DNA of 64,000 bases from an uncultured Clostridia bacterium (GCA_937892115.1 CALAUI010000006.1:62001-126000), one strand, 5' to 3'; counted from the first letter of the stretch, positions 18,012 to 27,481 are shown. Notes: generated by a model from the sequence alone, not told the origin. Translations and numbers: made by a program.

Positions 18012-18989
18012 TTAAAAGTTACTGACAAGAAATTCAATCCACGCTTTGCATCCGGGGTAGGACATATGTATTCCCATTCCCGTCGGGTCTCCGCAATACT
18101 CGTCCTTCAGGCAGTTATCGGAATTTTTAAGCGATGATGCAATATCTACGTAGACAAGGTCGTATTCATTGCAAAGAACCTTTAACTGAAGATTAAATGC
18201 ATCGATTGCATTGTTGTTGAAACCGTCGTGTTCCTTGTCTTTTGTTATGGGCGTAACCGATTCAACATATATTCTGATACCGGGATTAACCTTCTGAATC
18301 TTTTCAATGGTATCTTTGGCATTCTTTATTCCGGTTCCCTGAGGATATCCGTAAAAATCATTCATACCGAGCATAATGAATACTTTCTTTGCTCCGCTGG
18401 CTTTTACGGCATCTTCAATTGTCATTTCTTTGCCCCGATAAACCGGATGAATGGAGTTTTTAGCACCTACTGCAGCTCTTGAATTTGTATAACTCATACT
18501 GCCCGAGCAAAGGAACTGTGCTTTTCCGAGGCAGCTTCTGCCGGCGTTTCTCTCACTCGTTACGTAGTTTTTCAGACCTAAAGTAACACTGTCACCGACA
18601 AATACAGCATCATCAAAGAAAGCTTCGCCCTTCTTTGTTTCACCCGGTTTGAGATATGAGTGAAGAATACTGGGAAAATCAACCCTCTTAGAGAATGAAC
18701 GACCCGTAACTTCATCTTTTGAGCTTTCGGAAACGTCTGCTGAAGTTGACTGATCGTTATCGTTTGACTGATTTTCCGTGGTACTTTCTCCCGATTCTAT
18801 CTCGGTAGTAGATGATTCGTCGGTCGTCTCTGTTTCTGTAGTTTCAGAAGAAGAGAACTCTGTCGTTTGTGATGAGGAGCTTTCTGTTGTAGTGGTTGTT
18901 GTGGGCTTATCGATATTATATGAACATCCTGCAGAAACAAGCAGAACGGATGCAACTGTCAGAATGGAAATTGCTTTTTTGATTGACAT
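18012..18989 (-). CDS. SGNH/GDSL hydrolase lipoprotein
   Basis: 325-residue secreted lipoprotein. The signal peptide ends in a lipobox with C22 (LVSAGC), and a long Thr/Ser/Glu-rich linker (about 25-85) spans the wall. The SGNH esterase domain has nucleophile motif VFVGDSVTLGL, oxyanion-hole segment MLGMNDFYG, and a late GIHMSYPG that may supply the catalytic His. It probably acetylates or deacetylates the polymer handled by the MBOAT/DHHW pair. The start at 18989 is chosen because the promoter occupies 19027-19055, which excludes the longer frame. It is the first gene of the operon. Confidence 0.88.
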   Translation of the reverse strand: MSIKKAISILTVASVLLVSAGCSYNIDKPTTTTTTESSSSQTTEFSSSETTETETTDESSTTEIESGESTTENQSNDNDQSTSADVSESSKDEVTGRSFSKRVDFPSILHSYLKPGETKKGEAFFDDAVFVGDSVTLGLKNYVTSERNAGRSCLGKAQFLCSGSMSYTNSRAAVGAKNSIHPVYRGKEMTIEDAVKASGAKKVFIMLGMNDFYGYPQGTGIKNAKDTIEKIQKVNPGIRIYVESVTPITKDKEHDGFNNNAIDAFNLQLKVLCNEYDLVYVDIASSLKNSDNCLKDEYCGDPTGMGIHMSYPGCKAWIEFLVSNF

Positions 18990-19026
18990 TTTTATGCTTC
19001 TTTCCGATATTAAATTTTGTATATTT

Positions 19027-19055
19027 ATTATATATTTCGGCGCTTTAAAAGTCAA
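19027..19055 (-). promoter_or_regulatory. sigmaA promoter for the surface O-acylation operon
   Basis: Minus strand TTGACT (19055-19050), a 17-base spacer and TATAAT (19032-19027), 37 bases before the SGNH lipoprotein start. Confidence 0.8.
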
Positions 19056-19115
19056 TTGTATTAAATGTTGAATTATATATAAAAGTCATACCCCTATTTT
19101 ATCATATTGACAGTA

Positions 19116-19147
19116 AAAAATCCGGAAGAATTATCTTCCGGATTTTT
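19116..19147 (-). terminator. Rho-independent terminator after the isocitrate dehydrogenase gene
   Basis: A 14-pair perfect stem (19116-19129 and 19134-19147) with a four-base loop. Read on the minus strand it ends in a T run and starts four bases after the stop codon. Confidence 0.9.
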
Positions 19148-19150
19148 ATC

Positions 19151-20314
19151 TTATAATGTTGAGAGAGTTTCCATTACGTAATTGCCGAATTCTTCACACG
19201 TACAGCCATCTTCTCTGCCTGTAATGCTTATCTTTTTCTCCTCATACATGCAGATGTCAAGTGCTCTTTCAAGCTTATCCGCCTCTGCCTGTCTGCCGAT
19301 GTGGGAAAGGAGCATTACGGAAGCTCTGAGCATTGAGCAGGGATCTGCGTACTGACCTCGGCCTTCCTTTATCATTCGGGGAGCGGAGCCGTGAATTGCT
19401 TCAAACATAGCGTATTTCTTGCCGATGTTTGCACTTCCCGCTGTACCGACGCCGCCCATAAATTCAGCTGCTTCGTCTGTAATGATATCGCCGTAAAGGT
19501 TGGGAAGAACGAATACCTGGAAATCCTTGCGTCTCTTGGGGTCAATCAGTTTAGCGGTAGTAATGTCAATGTACCATTCATCTGTTGTGATATCGGGATA
19601 ATCCTTACCGATATTCTTGCACAGATTAAGGAATTTGCCGTCTGTTGTCTTGATTATATTTGCCTTCTGAATGATTGATACTCTCTTTTTGCCGTTGTTC
19701 TTGGCGTATTCGTAAGCAAGCTTTGCTATTCTTTCACAGCCCTCTGTTGTTGTTACAACAAAGTCCATTGCAAGCTCGTCAGTAACGTTTACACCCTTTG
19801 AGCCGACCGCATAAGCGCCTTCTGTGTTCTCACGGAAGAAAGTCCAGTCAATGCCTTCCTCGGGAATTTTAACGGGACGGACGTTTCCGAAAAGGTCAAG
19901 CGCTTTTCTCATTGCAACGTTTGCACTTTCAATGTTGGGCCACGGATCACCGGCCTGAGGTGTTGTTGTGGGTCCCTTGAGGATTACGGGGCACTTTTTG
20001 AGTTCTTCCATAACGTCATCGGGAATTGCCTTCATTACTTTGACTCTGTTCTCAATCGTAAGTCCGTCAATGTCCTTGAATTCAATTTTACCTGATTCAA
20101 CGTCTTCCTTGAGAAGAAATGCAAGGACTCTTGCGGCTTCCTTAGTAATAATAGGTCCTATACCGTCTCCGCCGCATACACCGATGGTAAGCTTATCAAG
20201 CTTTTTATAATCAATAAAATCGCCTTCGGCTTTAATTCTTTCGTTTCTTTCGTTTTGTTCTTTTACGAGAGCAGCGAATTTTTCAACCGCGGCATTAAGC
20301 TGTAAATCTGTCAT
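19151..20314 (-). CDS. icd: Isocitrate dehydrogenase of the isocitrate/isopropylmalate family
   Basis: Predicted to oxidise and decarboxylate isocitrate to 2-oxoglutarate, feeding glutamate synthesis. Substrate residues S130, N132 and R136 in ESANVAMRKALD follow the isocitrate-type SxNxxxR pattern rather than the isopropylmalate type. K217 lies in IIQKANIIK, and the metal aspartates are in NLYGDIITDEAAE. An extra 40-residue N-terminal stretch precedes the usual start (KLTIGVCGGDGIGP). At the coenzyme-selecting site (HGSAPRM, 308-314) it has Arg-Met, matching neither the classical NADP (Lys-Tyr) nor the NAD (Asp-Ile) pattern, so cofactor use is open. It is co-transcribed with aconitase, 12 bases downstream of it. 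Confidence 0.88.
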   Translation of the reverse strand: MTDLQLNAAVEKFAALVKEQNERNERIKAEGDFIDYKKLDKLTIGVCGGDGIGPIITKEAARVLAFLLKEDVESGKIEFKDIDGLTIENRVKVMKAIPDDVMEELKKCPVILKGPTTTPQAGDPWPNIESANVAMRKALDLFGNVRPVKIPEEGIDWTFFRENTEGAYAVGSKGVNVTDELAMDFVVTTTEGCERIAKLAYEYAKNNGKKRVSIIQKANIIKTTDGKFLNLCKNIGKDYPDITTDEWYIDITTAKLIDPKRRKDFQVFVLPNLYGDIITDEAAEFMGGVGTAGSANIGKKYAMFEAIHGSAPRMIKEGRGQYADPCSMLRASVMLLSHIGRQAEADKLERALDICMYEEKKISITGREDGCTCEEFGNYVMETLSTL

Positions 20315-20326
20315 TTTTATTCTCCC

Positions 20327-22261
20327 TTATTTGCTGATTTTCTTTGTGTAGTTAAGTAAACCGCCCGCAAGAATCATTGCGGTCTGTCTGTCGGAATAAT
20401 CGTAATTCAGTTCATATTCTTCGTTCTTTGTAACGTTTCTGACGGTAACTTTCTTTCCGTTTTCTATCTTTTCACGGATACCGTCAAGACTGAGTATGTC
20501 ATCTGTGTCAATCTTATCGTAATCATCTGAATTTACAAAAGTAAAGGGCATTATTCCGGCGTTGATAAGGTTTGCACAGTGAATTCTTGCAAATGATTTT
20601 GCAATTACTGCTTTTATTCCGAGATATAGAGGTACGAGAGCGGCATGTTCACGGGATGAGCCCTGGCCGTAGTTTGCACCGCCGATGATGAAGCCCTTAC
20701 CTGCTTCTTTGCATCTTTCTGCAAAGTGTTCGTCGCACTGTCTGAAGCAGAAGTTTGAAAGGTAAGGAATATTTGAACGGTAGGGGAGAATTTTTGCTCC
20801 CGCGGGCATAATATGGTCGGTTGTGATATTGTCGCCGACCTTGAGAATTGCGGGTGCTTCTATACTTTCGGGAAGGTCCGTGCTTGAGGGGAAGGGCTTG
20901 ATGTTAGGACCGTAAAGGATTTCAACATCATCCATTTCCTCTACACTTGCGGGTTTCTCAATCATATTATCGTTAATGATAAATGCAGAAGGCATATGGA
21001 TTGAGGGCATTTCGCCGAGTGTTCTGGGATCTGTAAGATAACCTGTAATTGCAGAAGCCGCGGCGACCTCGGGGCTTACAAGGAATATACCTGCATCTGC
21101 AGTACCGGAACGGCCTTCAAAGTTTCTGTTGAAAGTACGAAGTGAAATTCCCGCTGAGTTGGGGGATTGACCCATACCTATGCAGGGACCGCATGCACAT
21201 TCAAGAAGTCTTGCACCTGCAGAAAGTATATCTGAAAGAGCTCCGTTGAGAGAAAGCATATTGAGCACCTGCATTGAGCCCGGTGAAATGGTAAGCGAAA
21301 CGTTTGGAGCGACTTTTTTACCCTTGAGAATTGCCGCAACCTTGAGCATATCCATAAGTGAAGAATTCGTGCATGAGCCGATACAGACCTGATTTACCTT
21401 GATATTACCGATTTCTTCAACTGTTTTTACTCTGTCCGGCATATGGGGCATTGCAGCCATGGGAGCAAGCTTTGAAAGGTCAATATCGATGATTTCATCA
21501 TACTGTGCGTCATCATCGCTCTTGAGCTCGCTCCAGTCTTTCTCTCTGCCCTGAGCTTTGAGAAATTCTCTTGTGATTTCATCAGAGGGAAATACCGAAG
21601 TGGTAGCACCAAGCTCTGCACCCATATTAGTGATGGTAGCTCTTTCGGGGACAGAAAGGGTTTTAACTCCTTCACCGCCGTATTCAATGATTTTGCCTAC
21701 GCCGCCCTTTACGCTCATTATGCGAAGAACCTCAAGGATAATATCCTTTGCACTGACCCACGGTGAAAGCTTACCGCTGAGTCTTACGAGGGTCATTTTC
21801 GGCATTGTGGTGTAATATGTGCCGCCTCCCATTGCAACCGCAACGTCAAGTCCGCCTGCACCGATTGCAAGCATTCCTATTCCGCCGCCGGTAGGAGTGT
21901 GTGAATCGGACCCGATAAGGGTTTTTCCGGGTTTGCCGAATCTTTCAAGATGAAGCTGGTGACAGATACCGTTACCCGGTTTTGAATAAAGGAGTCCTCT
22001 CTTTTTTGCTACAGACTGAATGAATCTGTGGTCATCTGCATTTTCAAAACCCGTCTGAAGGGTATTATGGTCAATGTATGCCACTGAAAGCTCTGTTTTA
22101 ACTCTTTCGACACCCATAGCTTCAAATTCAAGATATGCCATTGTGCCGGTTGCATCCTGTGTAAGAGTCTGATCAATTCTGATACCGATTTCCGTACCGG
22201 GAATCATTTCACCTTCAAGCAGGTGATTTTTTATCAGTTTTTGTCCGATTGTGTAGCCCAT
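20327..22261 (-). CDS. acn: Aconitate hydratase
   Basis: [4Fe-4S] enzyme that isomerises citrate to isocitrate. At 644 residues it is the shorter aconitase form. Cluster cysteines are in VCIGSCTNSS and CACGPCIGMG, matching the three ligands of mitochondrial-type aconitase. The IGSDSHTPTGGGIGMLAIG segment is the substrate-binding region. The C-terminal swivel domain (about 465-644) includes GGANYGQGSSREHAAL. It is followed by icd. Citrate synthase is not in the window. Together they form the citrate-to-2-oxoglutarate branch of an incomplete TCA pathway. GGAGGT lies five bases before the ATG. Confidence 0.94.
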   Translation of the reverse strand: MGYTIGQKLIKNHLLEGEMIPGTEIGIRIDQTLTQDATGTMAYLEFEAMGVERVKTELSVAYIDHNTLQTGFENADDHRFIQSVAKKRGLLYSKPGNGICHQLHLERFGKPGKTLIGSDSHTPTGGGIGMLAIGAGGLDVAVAMGGGTYYTTMPKMTLVRLSGKLSPWVSAKDIILEVLRIMSVKGGVGKIIEYGGEGVKTLSVPERATITNMGAELGATTSVFPSDEITREFLKAQGREKDWSELKSDDDAQYDEIIDIDLSKLAPMAAMPHMPDRVKTVEEIGNIKVNQVCIGSCTNSSLMDMLKVAAILKGKKVAPNVSLTISPGSMQVLNMLSLNGALSDILSAGARLLECACGPCIGMGQSPNSAGISLRTFNRNFEGRSGTADAGIFLVSPEVAAASAITGYLTDPRTLGEMPSIHMPSAFIINDNMIEKPASVEEMDDVEILYGPNIKPFPSSTDLPESIEAPAILKVGDNITTDHIMPAGAKILPYRSNIPYLSNFCFRQCDEHFAERCKEAGKGFIIGGANYGQGSSREHAALVPLYLGIKAVIAKSFARIHCANLINAGIMPFTFVNSDDYDKIDTDDILSLDGIREKIENGKKVTVRNVTKNEEYELNYDYSDRQTAMILAGGLLNYTKKISK

Positions 22262-22296
22262 ATTTTACCTCCGAAATATGCCATTTTAACTTTTAT

Positions 22297-22325
22297 ATTA
22301 TAATTTGATGATATGCAAATGTCAA
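22297..22325 (-). promoter_or_regulatory. Consensus sigmaA promoter for acn-icd
   Basis: Minus strand TTGACA (22325-22320), exactly 17 bases, TATAAT (22302-22297): a perfect consensus promoter, 35 bases before the aconitase ATG. Confidence 0.85.
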
Positions 22326-22329
22326 GTAA

Positions 22330-22356
22330 AAAGCTCCGCTTTTTGTGCGGAGCTTT
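22330..22356 (-). terminator. Rho-independent terminator after the ABC exporter operon
   Basis: AAAGCTCCGC (22330-22339) and GCGGAGCTTT (22347-22356) form a 10-pair stem. Read on the minus strand it is followed by TTTTAC. It is packed directly against the acn promoter. Confidence 0.85.
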
Positions 22357-22374
22357 CGGGATTAAAAATCGCTT

Positions 22375-24120
22375 TTACTGTATTCTGCTATTGTACATTT
22401 TTTCATAGAAACCGTGTTTTGATATCAATTCACTATGATTACCTTTTTCAATGATTTTTCCGTCTTTCATTACAAGAATCAAATCCGAATTTCTTACTGT
22501 TGTCAGTCGGTGAGCAACCACAAAGCTTGTTCTGCCTTCCATCATTTTCATAAATGCTTTTCTTATGTTAAGCTCTGTATTTGCATCTATTGAAGAAGTG
22601 GCTTCATCAAGTATAAGGACCGGGGGCAGGGTCAGCATAACTCTTGCTATGCAGAGAAGCTGTTTCTGTCCTTCGGAAAGAGAGGATGATGTACTTGAAA
22701 TCATTGTATCATAACCATTAGGCAGCTTTTTGATGAATGAATGCGCATACGCTGATTTGGCGGCGGAAATTATCTCTTCCCTTGTTGCATCGGGTCTTCC
22801 GAGTGCTATATTTTCGGCAATCGTTCCCGTTTTCAGCCAGGTTTCCTGAAGCACCATTCCGTATCCCGCTCTTAGCGAAGATTTTGTTATATCGCGTATG
22901 TCAATGCCGTCAATTGATATTTTACCGCTGTCAACGTCGTAAAATCTCATCAGCAAATTTATAACGGTTGTTTTACCGCATCCGGTTGGACCGACAATTG
23001 CTATTTTCTCGCCTTTGTTAACTTCAATGTTCAGATTTTCAATCAGTTTCTTATCTTTGCTGTATGAAAAATCAACGTTTTCAAATGCGAATGAATCTTC
23101 AAGGTTATTTCTGTCAACGGAATCATCATTATCCGTTTTTTCGGCTTCCGATTCAATCAGTTCAAATATTCTTTCGGCGCAGGCAATCGCATTTTGCAAT
23201 TCTGCTATTATACCCGATATTTCGTTGAACGGCTTTGCATACTGCCCCGAATAATTAAGAAAACACGATAATTCTCCTATGGTGAATACGGTCGGATTCC
23301 CGACAACACAAAGTGCACCTGCAAGCGCTACGCAGGCATAAATCATATTATTTACAAATCTGGTTGATGGATTGGTGATTGACGAAAAAAATATTGCTTT
23401 CAGCGATGATTTCGCGTATTCTTCGTTTATTGTATCAAATCTTTCCATAACGTCTTTTTTCATTGAGTATGACACAATTACGTTATGGTTGTTTACCGCT
23501 TCGTCAATCAGCGAGGTTTGATTTCCTCTTTCCTGCGATTGCCTGAGAAACATATTATGTGTTCTCTTTGCTATGAAAGAAGCCACAAAAAGCGAAAGGG
23601 GAGTCAACAGTATAACCACGGGGGTTATAACGGCGTTTATTTTCAGCATGAATATCAGCGTGCAGACTATTGTGGCAATTCCCGTGAAAAATCTGGAAAA
23701 TCCCATAAGCAATCCGTCTGCAAAGTTATCGGCATCGGATATTATCCTGCTGATTATTTCACCCGATGTATGGGTGTCAACGTAGAAAAGAGGCAGATGT
23801 GACAGCTTATTGACCGCTTCGTTTCTTATATCCCTCACCATTCTGTAAGTTATTGAATTGCTTACGGTGTTGACTATCCATTGAAGAATTGCCGATATCA
23901 ACGCAAACAACAGAATCTCAATAATGTACTTAATCAGTGAAGAGAAATCAACGTTATTTATTCCGATAATTGTATCAAGTGCATTGCCGGCAAGTACGGG
24001 AATATATAAGTCACATATTACGCAGACAAGTGAAAGTATCAGCATAAGAATAATAAATAACCTTTGCTTTTCTGCGTATTTCAGGATTTTGCGGATTGTA
24101 TTTTTGTTTATCTTTTTCAT
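22375..24120 (-). CDS. Heterodimeric ABC exporter, catalytic half (permease-ATPase)
   Basis: 581-residue half-transporter: six membrane helices (about 20-310), then an ABC ATPase domain. Walker A is GPTGCGKTT (377-385), Walker B ends with catalytic E506 in LDEATSSID, and the switch His is H537. The ABC signature is altered to LSEGQ (481-485). Combined with the partner below, this gives one normal and one degenerate ATP site, as in TM287/288 and BmrCD-type exporters. It is probably a multidrug, lipid or peptide exporter; the substrate is not predictable. Start and stop overlap as ATGA with the upstream partner gene. Confidence 0.9.
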   Translation of the reverse strand: MKKINKNTIRKILKYAEKQRLFIILMLILSLVCVICDLYIPVLAGNALDTIIGINNVDFSSLIKYIIEILLFALISAILQWIVNTVSNSITYRMVRDIRNEAVNKLSHLPLFYVDTHTSGEIISRIISDADNFADGLLMGFSRFFTGIATIVCTLIFMLKINAVITPVVILLTPLSLFVASFIAKRTHNMFLRQSQERGNQTSLIDEAVNNHNVIVSYSMKKDVMERFDTINEEYAKSSLKAIFFSSITNPSTRFVNNMIYACVALAGALCVVGNPTVFTIGELSCFLNYSGQYAKPFNEISGIIAELQNAIACAERIFELIESEAEKTDNDDSVDRNNLEDSFAFENVDFSYSKDKKLIENLNIEVNKGEKIAIVGPTGCGKTTVINLLMRFYDVDSGKISIDGIDIRDITKSSLRAGYGMVLQETWLKTGTIAENIALGRPDATREEIISAAKSAYAHSFIKKLPNGYDTMISSTSSSLSEGQKQLLCIARVMLTLPPVLILDEATSSIDANTELNIRKAFMKMMEGRTSFVVAHRLTTVRNSDLILVMKDGKIIEKGNHSELISKHGFYEKMYNSRIQ

Positions 24121-25829
24121 ACCGCATCCTCCTCAAACTGAAGATTGTGGATTTCACGGTATGTTTCGCTTTCGGAAAGCAGCTCAGAATGAGTACCTAT
24201 GGTTGCTTTTCCGTCTTCAAGCAGTATTATCTTATCGCAATTCATTATTGAGCCGGTTCTCTGCGATACGATAAATGCGGCTTTGTAATCTCTGTTGAAT
24301 ACTTCTTTTCTCATTTCGGCATCGGTAACATAGTCCAATGCACTTGAAGCGTCATCAAGAATGATGATATCTGCTTTCTTTACCAGCGCTCTTGCAACCG
24401 CAAGACGCTGTCTCTGACCGCCTGAGAAATTTCTGCCGTTTTGTTCCGTGACGGAGTTTATATTGCCTTCTTTCTCGTTCACGAAATCCAGTGCCTGAGC
24501 CGATTTCAACGCCTTGATTATATTCTCGTCCGATGCACTTTCGTTACCGGCAATCAGATTACTTTTTATCGTTCCGCGGAATATTACGGGTTTTTGTTCA
24601 ACAAGAGATATTTTTGAATTCAGTTCCTCTTCTTCAAATGAATTTATGTCTTTTCCTTCAATGAATATATGACCTGATCTCGTCGGATAAAATCCGCAAA
24701 GTAAACTTATCAATGTTGTCTTTCCCGAGCCGGTAGGACCGATAATCCCTATTTTTTCACCTTCACTAACATCAAAGCTGACTGAATCCAATGAATTTTC
24801 GCTTGCTCCGTTGTATGCAAAGGACACGTTATCAAATACGATATATTTTCCTTTGTTATCGGTTGAAACGCCTTCGGGCTTTATATCTTCTTCAATTTTA
24901 AGAAGCGACGATACTCTTCCCGCGCAGGCAATTGATTTGGTAAGTGTAACGATCAGATTGGCGAGTTTGATAAGCTCAACAAGAATCTGGGACATATAGT
25001 TATACAACGCAACTACTATTCCGCAGGTTATATCTCCCGCGAACACTTTTTTTGCTCCGATATAGAGCAGAATTCCGATTGATGTGTTGATAACAAGGCA
25101 GGTGAGTGGGTTGAGCATAGCGGAAATTTTGCCGGTTTTCTCCTGTATACGCGTAAGACTGTCGTTTTTTTCTGCAAATTCCTTGTACTGCTTTTCTTCA
25201 CTGTTGAATGCGCGCAATACTCTTGTACCCGTTACGGTTTCTCTTACGGTTATGAGTATTCTGTCTACAGATTCTCTGATTTTTTTGTTCAAAGGAATGG
25301 TGAACGCCATTATTCCGAATACAATCAGAGAAAGCACCGGAACGGAAAGTGCGAATATCCACGATGTACTTTTTCCGACCGCAAAAGCCATTATGCAGGC
25401 GCCGAAAACAACAAAGGGCGAACGGAGTAATAATCTGAGAGTCAGGTTTATGCCGTTCTGAATACTGTCCATATCGCTTGTAAGACGGGTAATCAGAGTT
25501 GAAGTACCCTGGATGTCATATTGTGTAAACGACAGAGATTGTACCTTTTCAAAGGTGCTGTGTCTGAGTCGTTTAATGAACGAAACAGATGCCGATGCCG
25601 CAAAATATTGTGCAGTAATAGAAAACACAAGACCGACAAGGCCCAGTATCAGTAACTGAGCCGAGAGCTTGATTATATAATTTTTGTCTGCCGTTGCAAT
25701 GCCCTTATCTATCATTTCCGCAATTATAAGCGGAACTATCAGTTCAAGCGTTGCCTCAAGCATTTTGAATAGGGGAGCAAGTATGCATTGATACCTGCTT
25801 CCTTTCATATACGGAATAAGTTTTTTCAT
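24117..25829 (-). CDS. Heterodimeric ABC exporter, degenerate-site half
   Basis: 570-residue half-transporter with six membrane helices (about 15-300) and an ABC ATPase domain. Walker A GPTGSGKTT (364-372) and signature FSGGQ (468-472) are intact. The catalytic Walker B glutamate is replaced by Asp (D493 in LDDASSALD), and the switch histidine is Gln (Q523 in VSQRTGS). These are the hallmarks of the non-hydrolysing site of heterodimeric exporters, and the altered LSEGQ signature of the partner would complete that site. It lies 11 bases after the metallophosphoesterase gene and overlaps the next gene by four bases. Confidence 0.9.
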   Translation of the reverse strand: MKKLIPYMKGSRYQCILAPLFKMLEATLELIVPLIIAEMIDKGIATADKNYIIKLSAQLLILGLVGLVFSITAQYFAASASVSFIKRLRHSTFEKVQSLSFTQYDIQGTSTLITRLTSDMDSIQNGINLTLRLLLRSPFVVFGACIMAFAVGKSTSWIFALSVPVLSLIVFGIMAFTIPLNKKIRESVDRILITVRETVTGTRVLRAFNSEEKQYKEFAEKNDSLTRIQEKTGKISAMLNPLTCLVINTSIGILLYIGAKKVFAGDITCGIVVALYNYMSQILVELIKLANLIVTLTKSIACAGRVSSLLKIEEDIKPEGVSTDNKGKYIVFDNVSFAYNGASENSLDSVSFDVSEGEKIGIIGPTGSGKTTLISLLCGFYPTRSGHIFIEGKDINSFEEEELNSKISLVEQKPVIFRGTIKSNLIAGNESASDENIIKALKSAQALDFVNEKEGNINSVTEQNGRNFSGGQRQRLAVARALVKKADIIILDDASSALDYVTDAEMRKEVFNRDYKAAFIVSQRTGSIMNCDKIILLEDGKATIGTHSELLSESETYREIHNLQFEEDAV

Positions 25830-25840
25830 TTTTTCACCGT

Positions 25841-27481
25841 TTAATGTCCCGGGTGCGCGTAAAGCGGTTTTTCTTCGTGGGGAGTATTCCAGTTGATATA
25901 GTTGTTTCTTTCCGCGTAGTACCAGCTGAGCTCAAACATTTTCGCCGTATCATCAACGGGTACGTAAAGCTGTCCTTTTTCAAAAAAGGGCGCAGCACTC
26001 ATTTCTACCGAGCCCATATCAGTATATGCGGTTTTACTGCCGTTTATGAACTCGGCTCTGTGTTTATACGCTTCGCATATCAGAGAGTTTTCTTCCTTGA
26101 TTACTTTTCCGCCGATTGATTGAATCACTATACCGAGAGGTGCAAACCATATTCCGTCAACGTTCTTTGCATAGTGCTCTCTTGCGGAAAGCTCAAGCAT
26201 TCTGCCCTTGAAGCACATTTTTGTATAATCATATACGGGTGCAAGAGCGTACGGATAAATTGTATCGGTATTTTTATCAATTACCATTTTATCAACAATT
26301 CTGCCGTCTTCCATATATGCGGTTGCAGTTAACACGTTCCGGTCAATATCTATTACGGCGTAAAGCCCCAGTCTTTCTTCCTGGGGGAAGAACGCACTGT
26401 GCCATACCTTCTGTGCATTGGAATGATAGATGTTTCCTCCTGCATTGCCTGCGATATAGTGAACAACTCCCTGTGATGGCTTGTCAAAAAGTTCGTCATT
26501 TACTGTCGGAAATGTTCTTGCAAATGAATGCTCGTGACCCGCAAACATCACGTCGGGACGTCCTTCTTCAACCGCTTTCCTTAATGAAGGATATCCGTCG
26601 TCATTCTGTCCTTCGGGCATTACGGGATAGATTGGAAAATGGTAGGATGCGAGCTTCCATGTCTTGTCACTGCTCTGCATATCCTTATACGCCCATTCGG
26701 ATACTGTTTCGGGTGCGTTGATGCCCATTACCGTAAAGTGAGTATTACCGTAATCAAATGAATAATTCTCCGTTTCAAATCCTTTCGGACCGTTCAGAGG
26801 AAAAGCGTATCTGAATTGAAAATCAAAGAAATCGGCATGATCAAGGTAAAACTTTCCTGTCGGCTCGGGAAAGTAACTGATAAATCCTCTGTTATCGTGG
26901 TTTCCGGTAGTCATCATATACGGAATATTTTCGATTATTCCCCTGAGCCCGTCAAACATTCCGTTCCATTGCAGTTCATTCTGTCCGTTGTCACAGTTGT
27001 CACCTACGGTGAATATAAACCTGCATTCGGGATGTTCTTTTAACGCTCTTTTCAGCAGTCTGCCGACCATTGAATAATCGGGACAGTGAACGGGATTTCC
27101 TTTTTGATGGTCGGAAATTACAAGAAAACTGAATTTTTCCAAGTTTTCCTCTTCTGTAACAAATGAATACGTTTCACTTCTGTATTTATCGCTGCCGACG
27201 GTATAGCTGTATTTTGAGCCGCTTTCAAGATTATTTATGATTACGGAATGATTTATGCTTACGTCTATGTCGGACTCGTATTCTCTGTCTTCGGAATCGA
27301 TTCTGATAACTTCATCTTTTTCGTTTTCAAGGAGCAGATAACCTGTTTTTACGGATATGTCTGTTCTCCAGCAAACGGCCATGCTGTGTTTCTGGTCGCC
27401 GCAGAATGACAGCATGATATGGTCGGGATAATTTCCCGACCCTCTTTCCGGCTTGTAAAATTTTCCGTTTTTGTCTTTCAA
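25841..27481 (-). CDS. Purple-acid-phosphatase-like metallophosphoesterase with C-terminal copper-amine-oxidase-N-like domain
   Basis: About 546 residues. An N-terminal fibronectin-like domain precedes a calcineurin-type dinuclear-metal phosphoesterase domain with ISDHQKG, VGDNCDNG, TGNHDNRG, ASYHFPIYP and AGHEHSFAR. The last 90 residues (FINGSKTAY...QLYVPVDDTAKMF) resemble the small domain named after copper amine oxidase N-termini, common in secreted clostridial proteins. No signal peptide is visible, which is odd for that architecture. The start is taken as the TTG at 27481 with GGTG six bases upstream. The longer frame begins inside the promoter -35 box. It leads the exporter operon. Confidence 0.8.
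   Translation of the reverse strand: MKDKNGKFYKPERGSGNYPDHIMLSFCGDQKHSMAVCWRTDISVKTGYLLLENEKDEVIRIDSEDREYESDIDVSINHSVIINNLESGSKYSYTVGSDKYRSETYSFVTEEENLEKFSFLVISDHQKGNPVHCPDYSMVGRLLKRALKEHPECRFIFTVGDNCDNGQNELQWNGMFDGLRGIIENIPYMMTTGNHDNRGFISYFPEPTGKFYLDHADFFDFQFRYAFPLNGPKGFETENYSFDYGNTHFTVMGINAPETVSEWAYKDMQSSDKTWKLASYHFPIYPVMPEGQNDDGYPSLRKAVEEGRPDVMFAGHEHSFARTFPTVNDELFDKPSQGVVHYIAGNAGGNIYHSNAQKVWHSAFFPQEERLGLYAVIDIDRNVLTATAYMEDGRIVDKMVIDKNTDTIYPYALAPVYDYTKMCFKGRMLELSAREHYAKNVDGIWFAPLGIVIQSIGGKVIKEENSLICEAYKHRAEFINGSKTAYTDMGSVEMSAAPFFEKGQLYVPVDDTAKMFELSWYYAERNNYINWNTPHEEKPLYAHPGH

Noticed and set aside
19151..20314. 3-isopropylmalate dehydrogenase (leuB)
   Set aside because: Substrate-site residues Ser-x-Asn-x3-Arg fit isocitrate, and the gene is paired with aconitase, not leuC/leuD.
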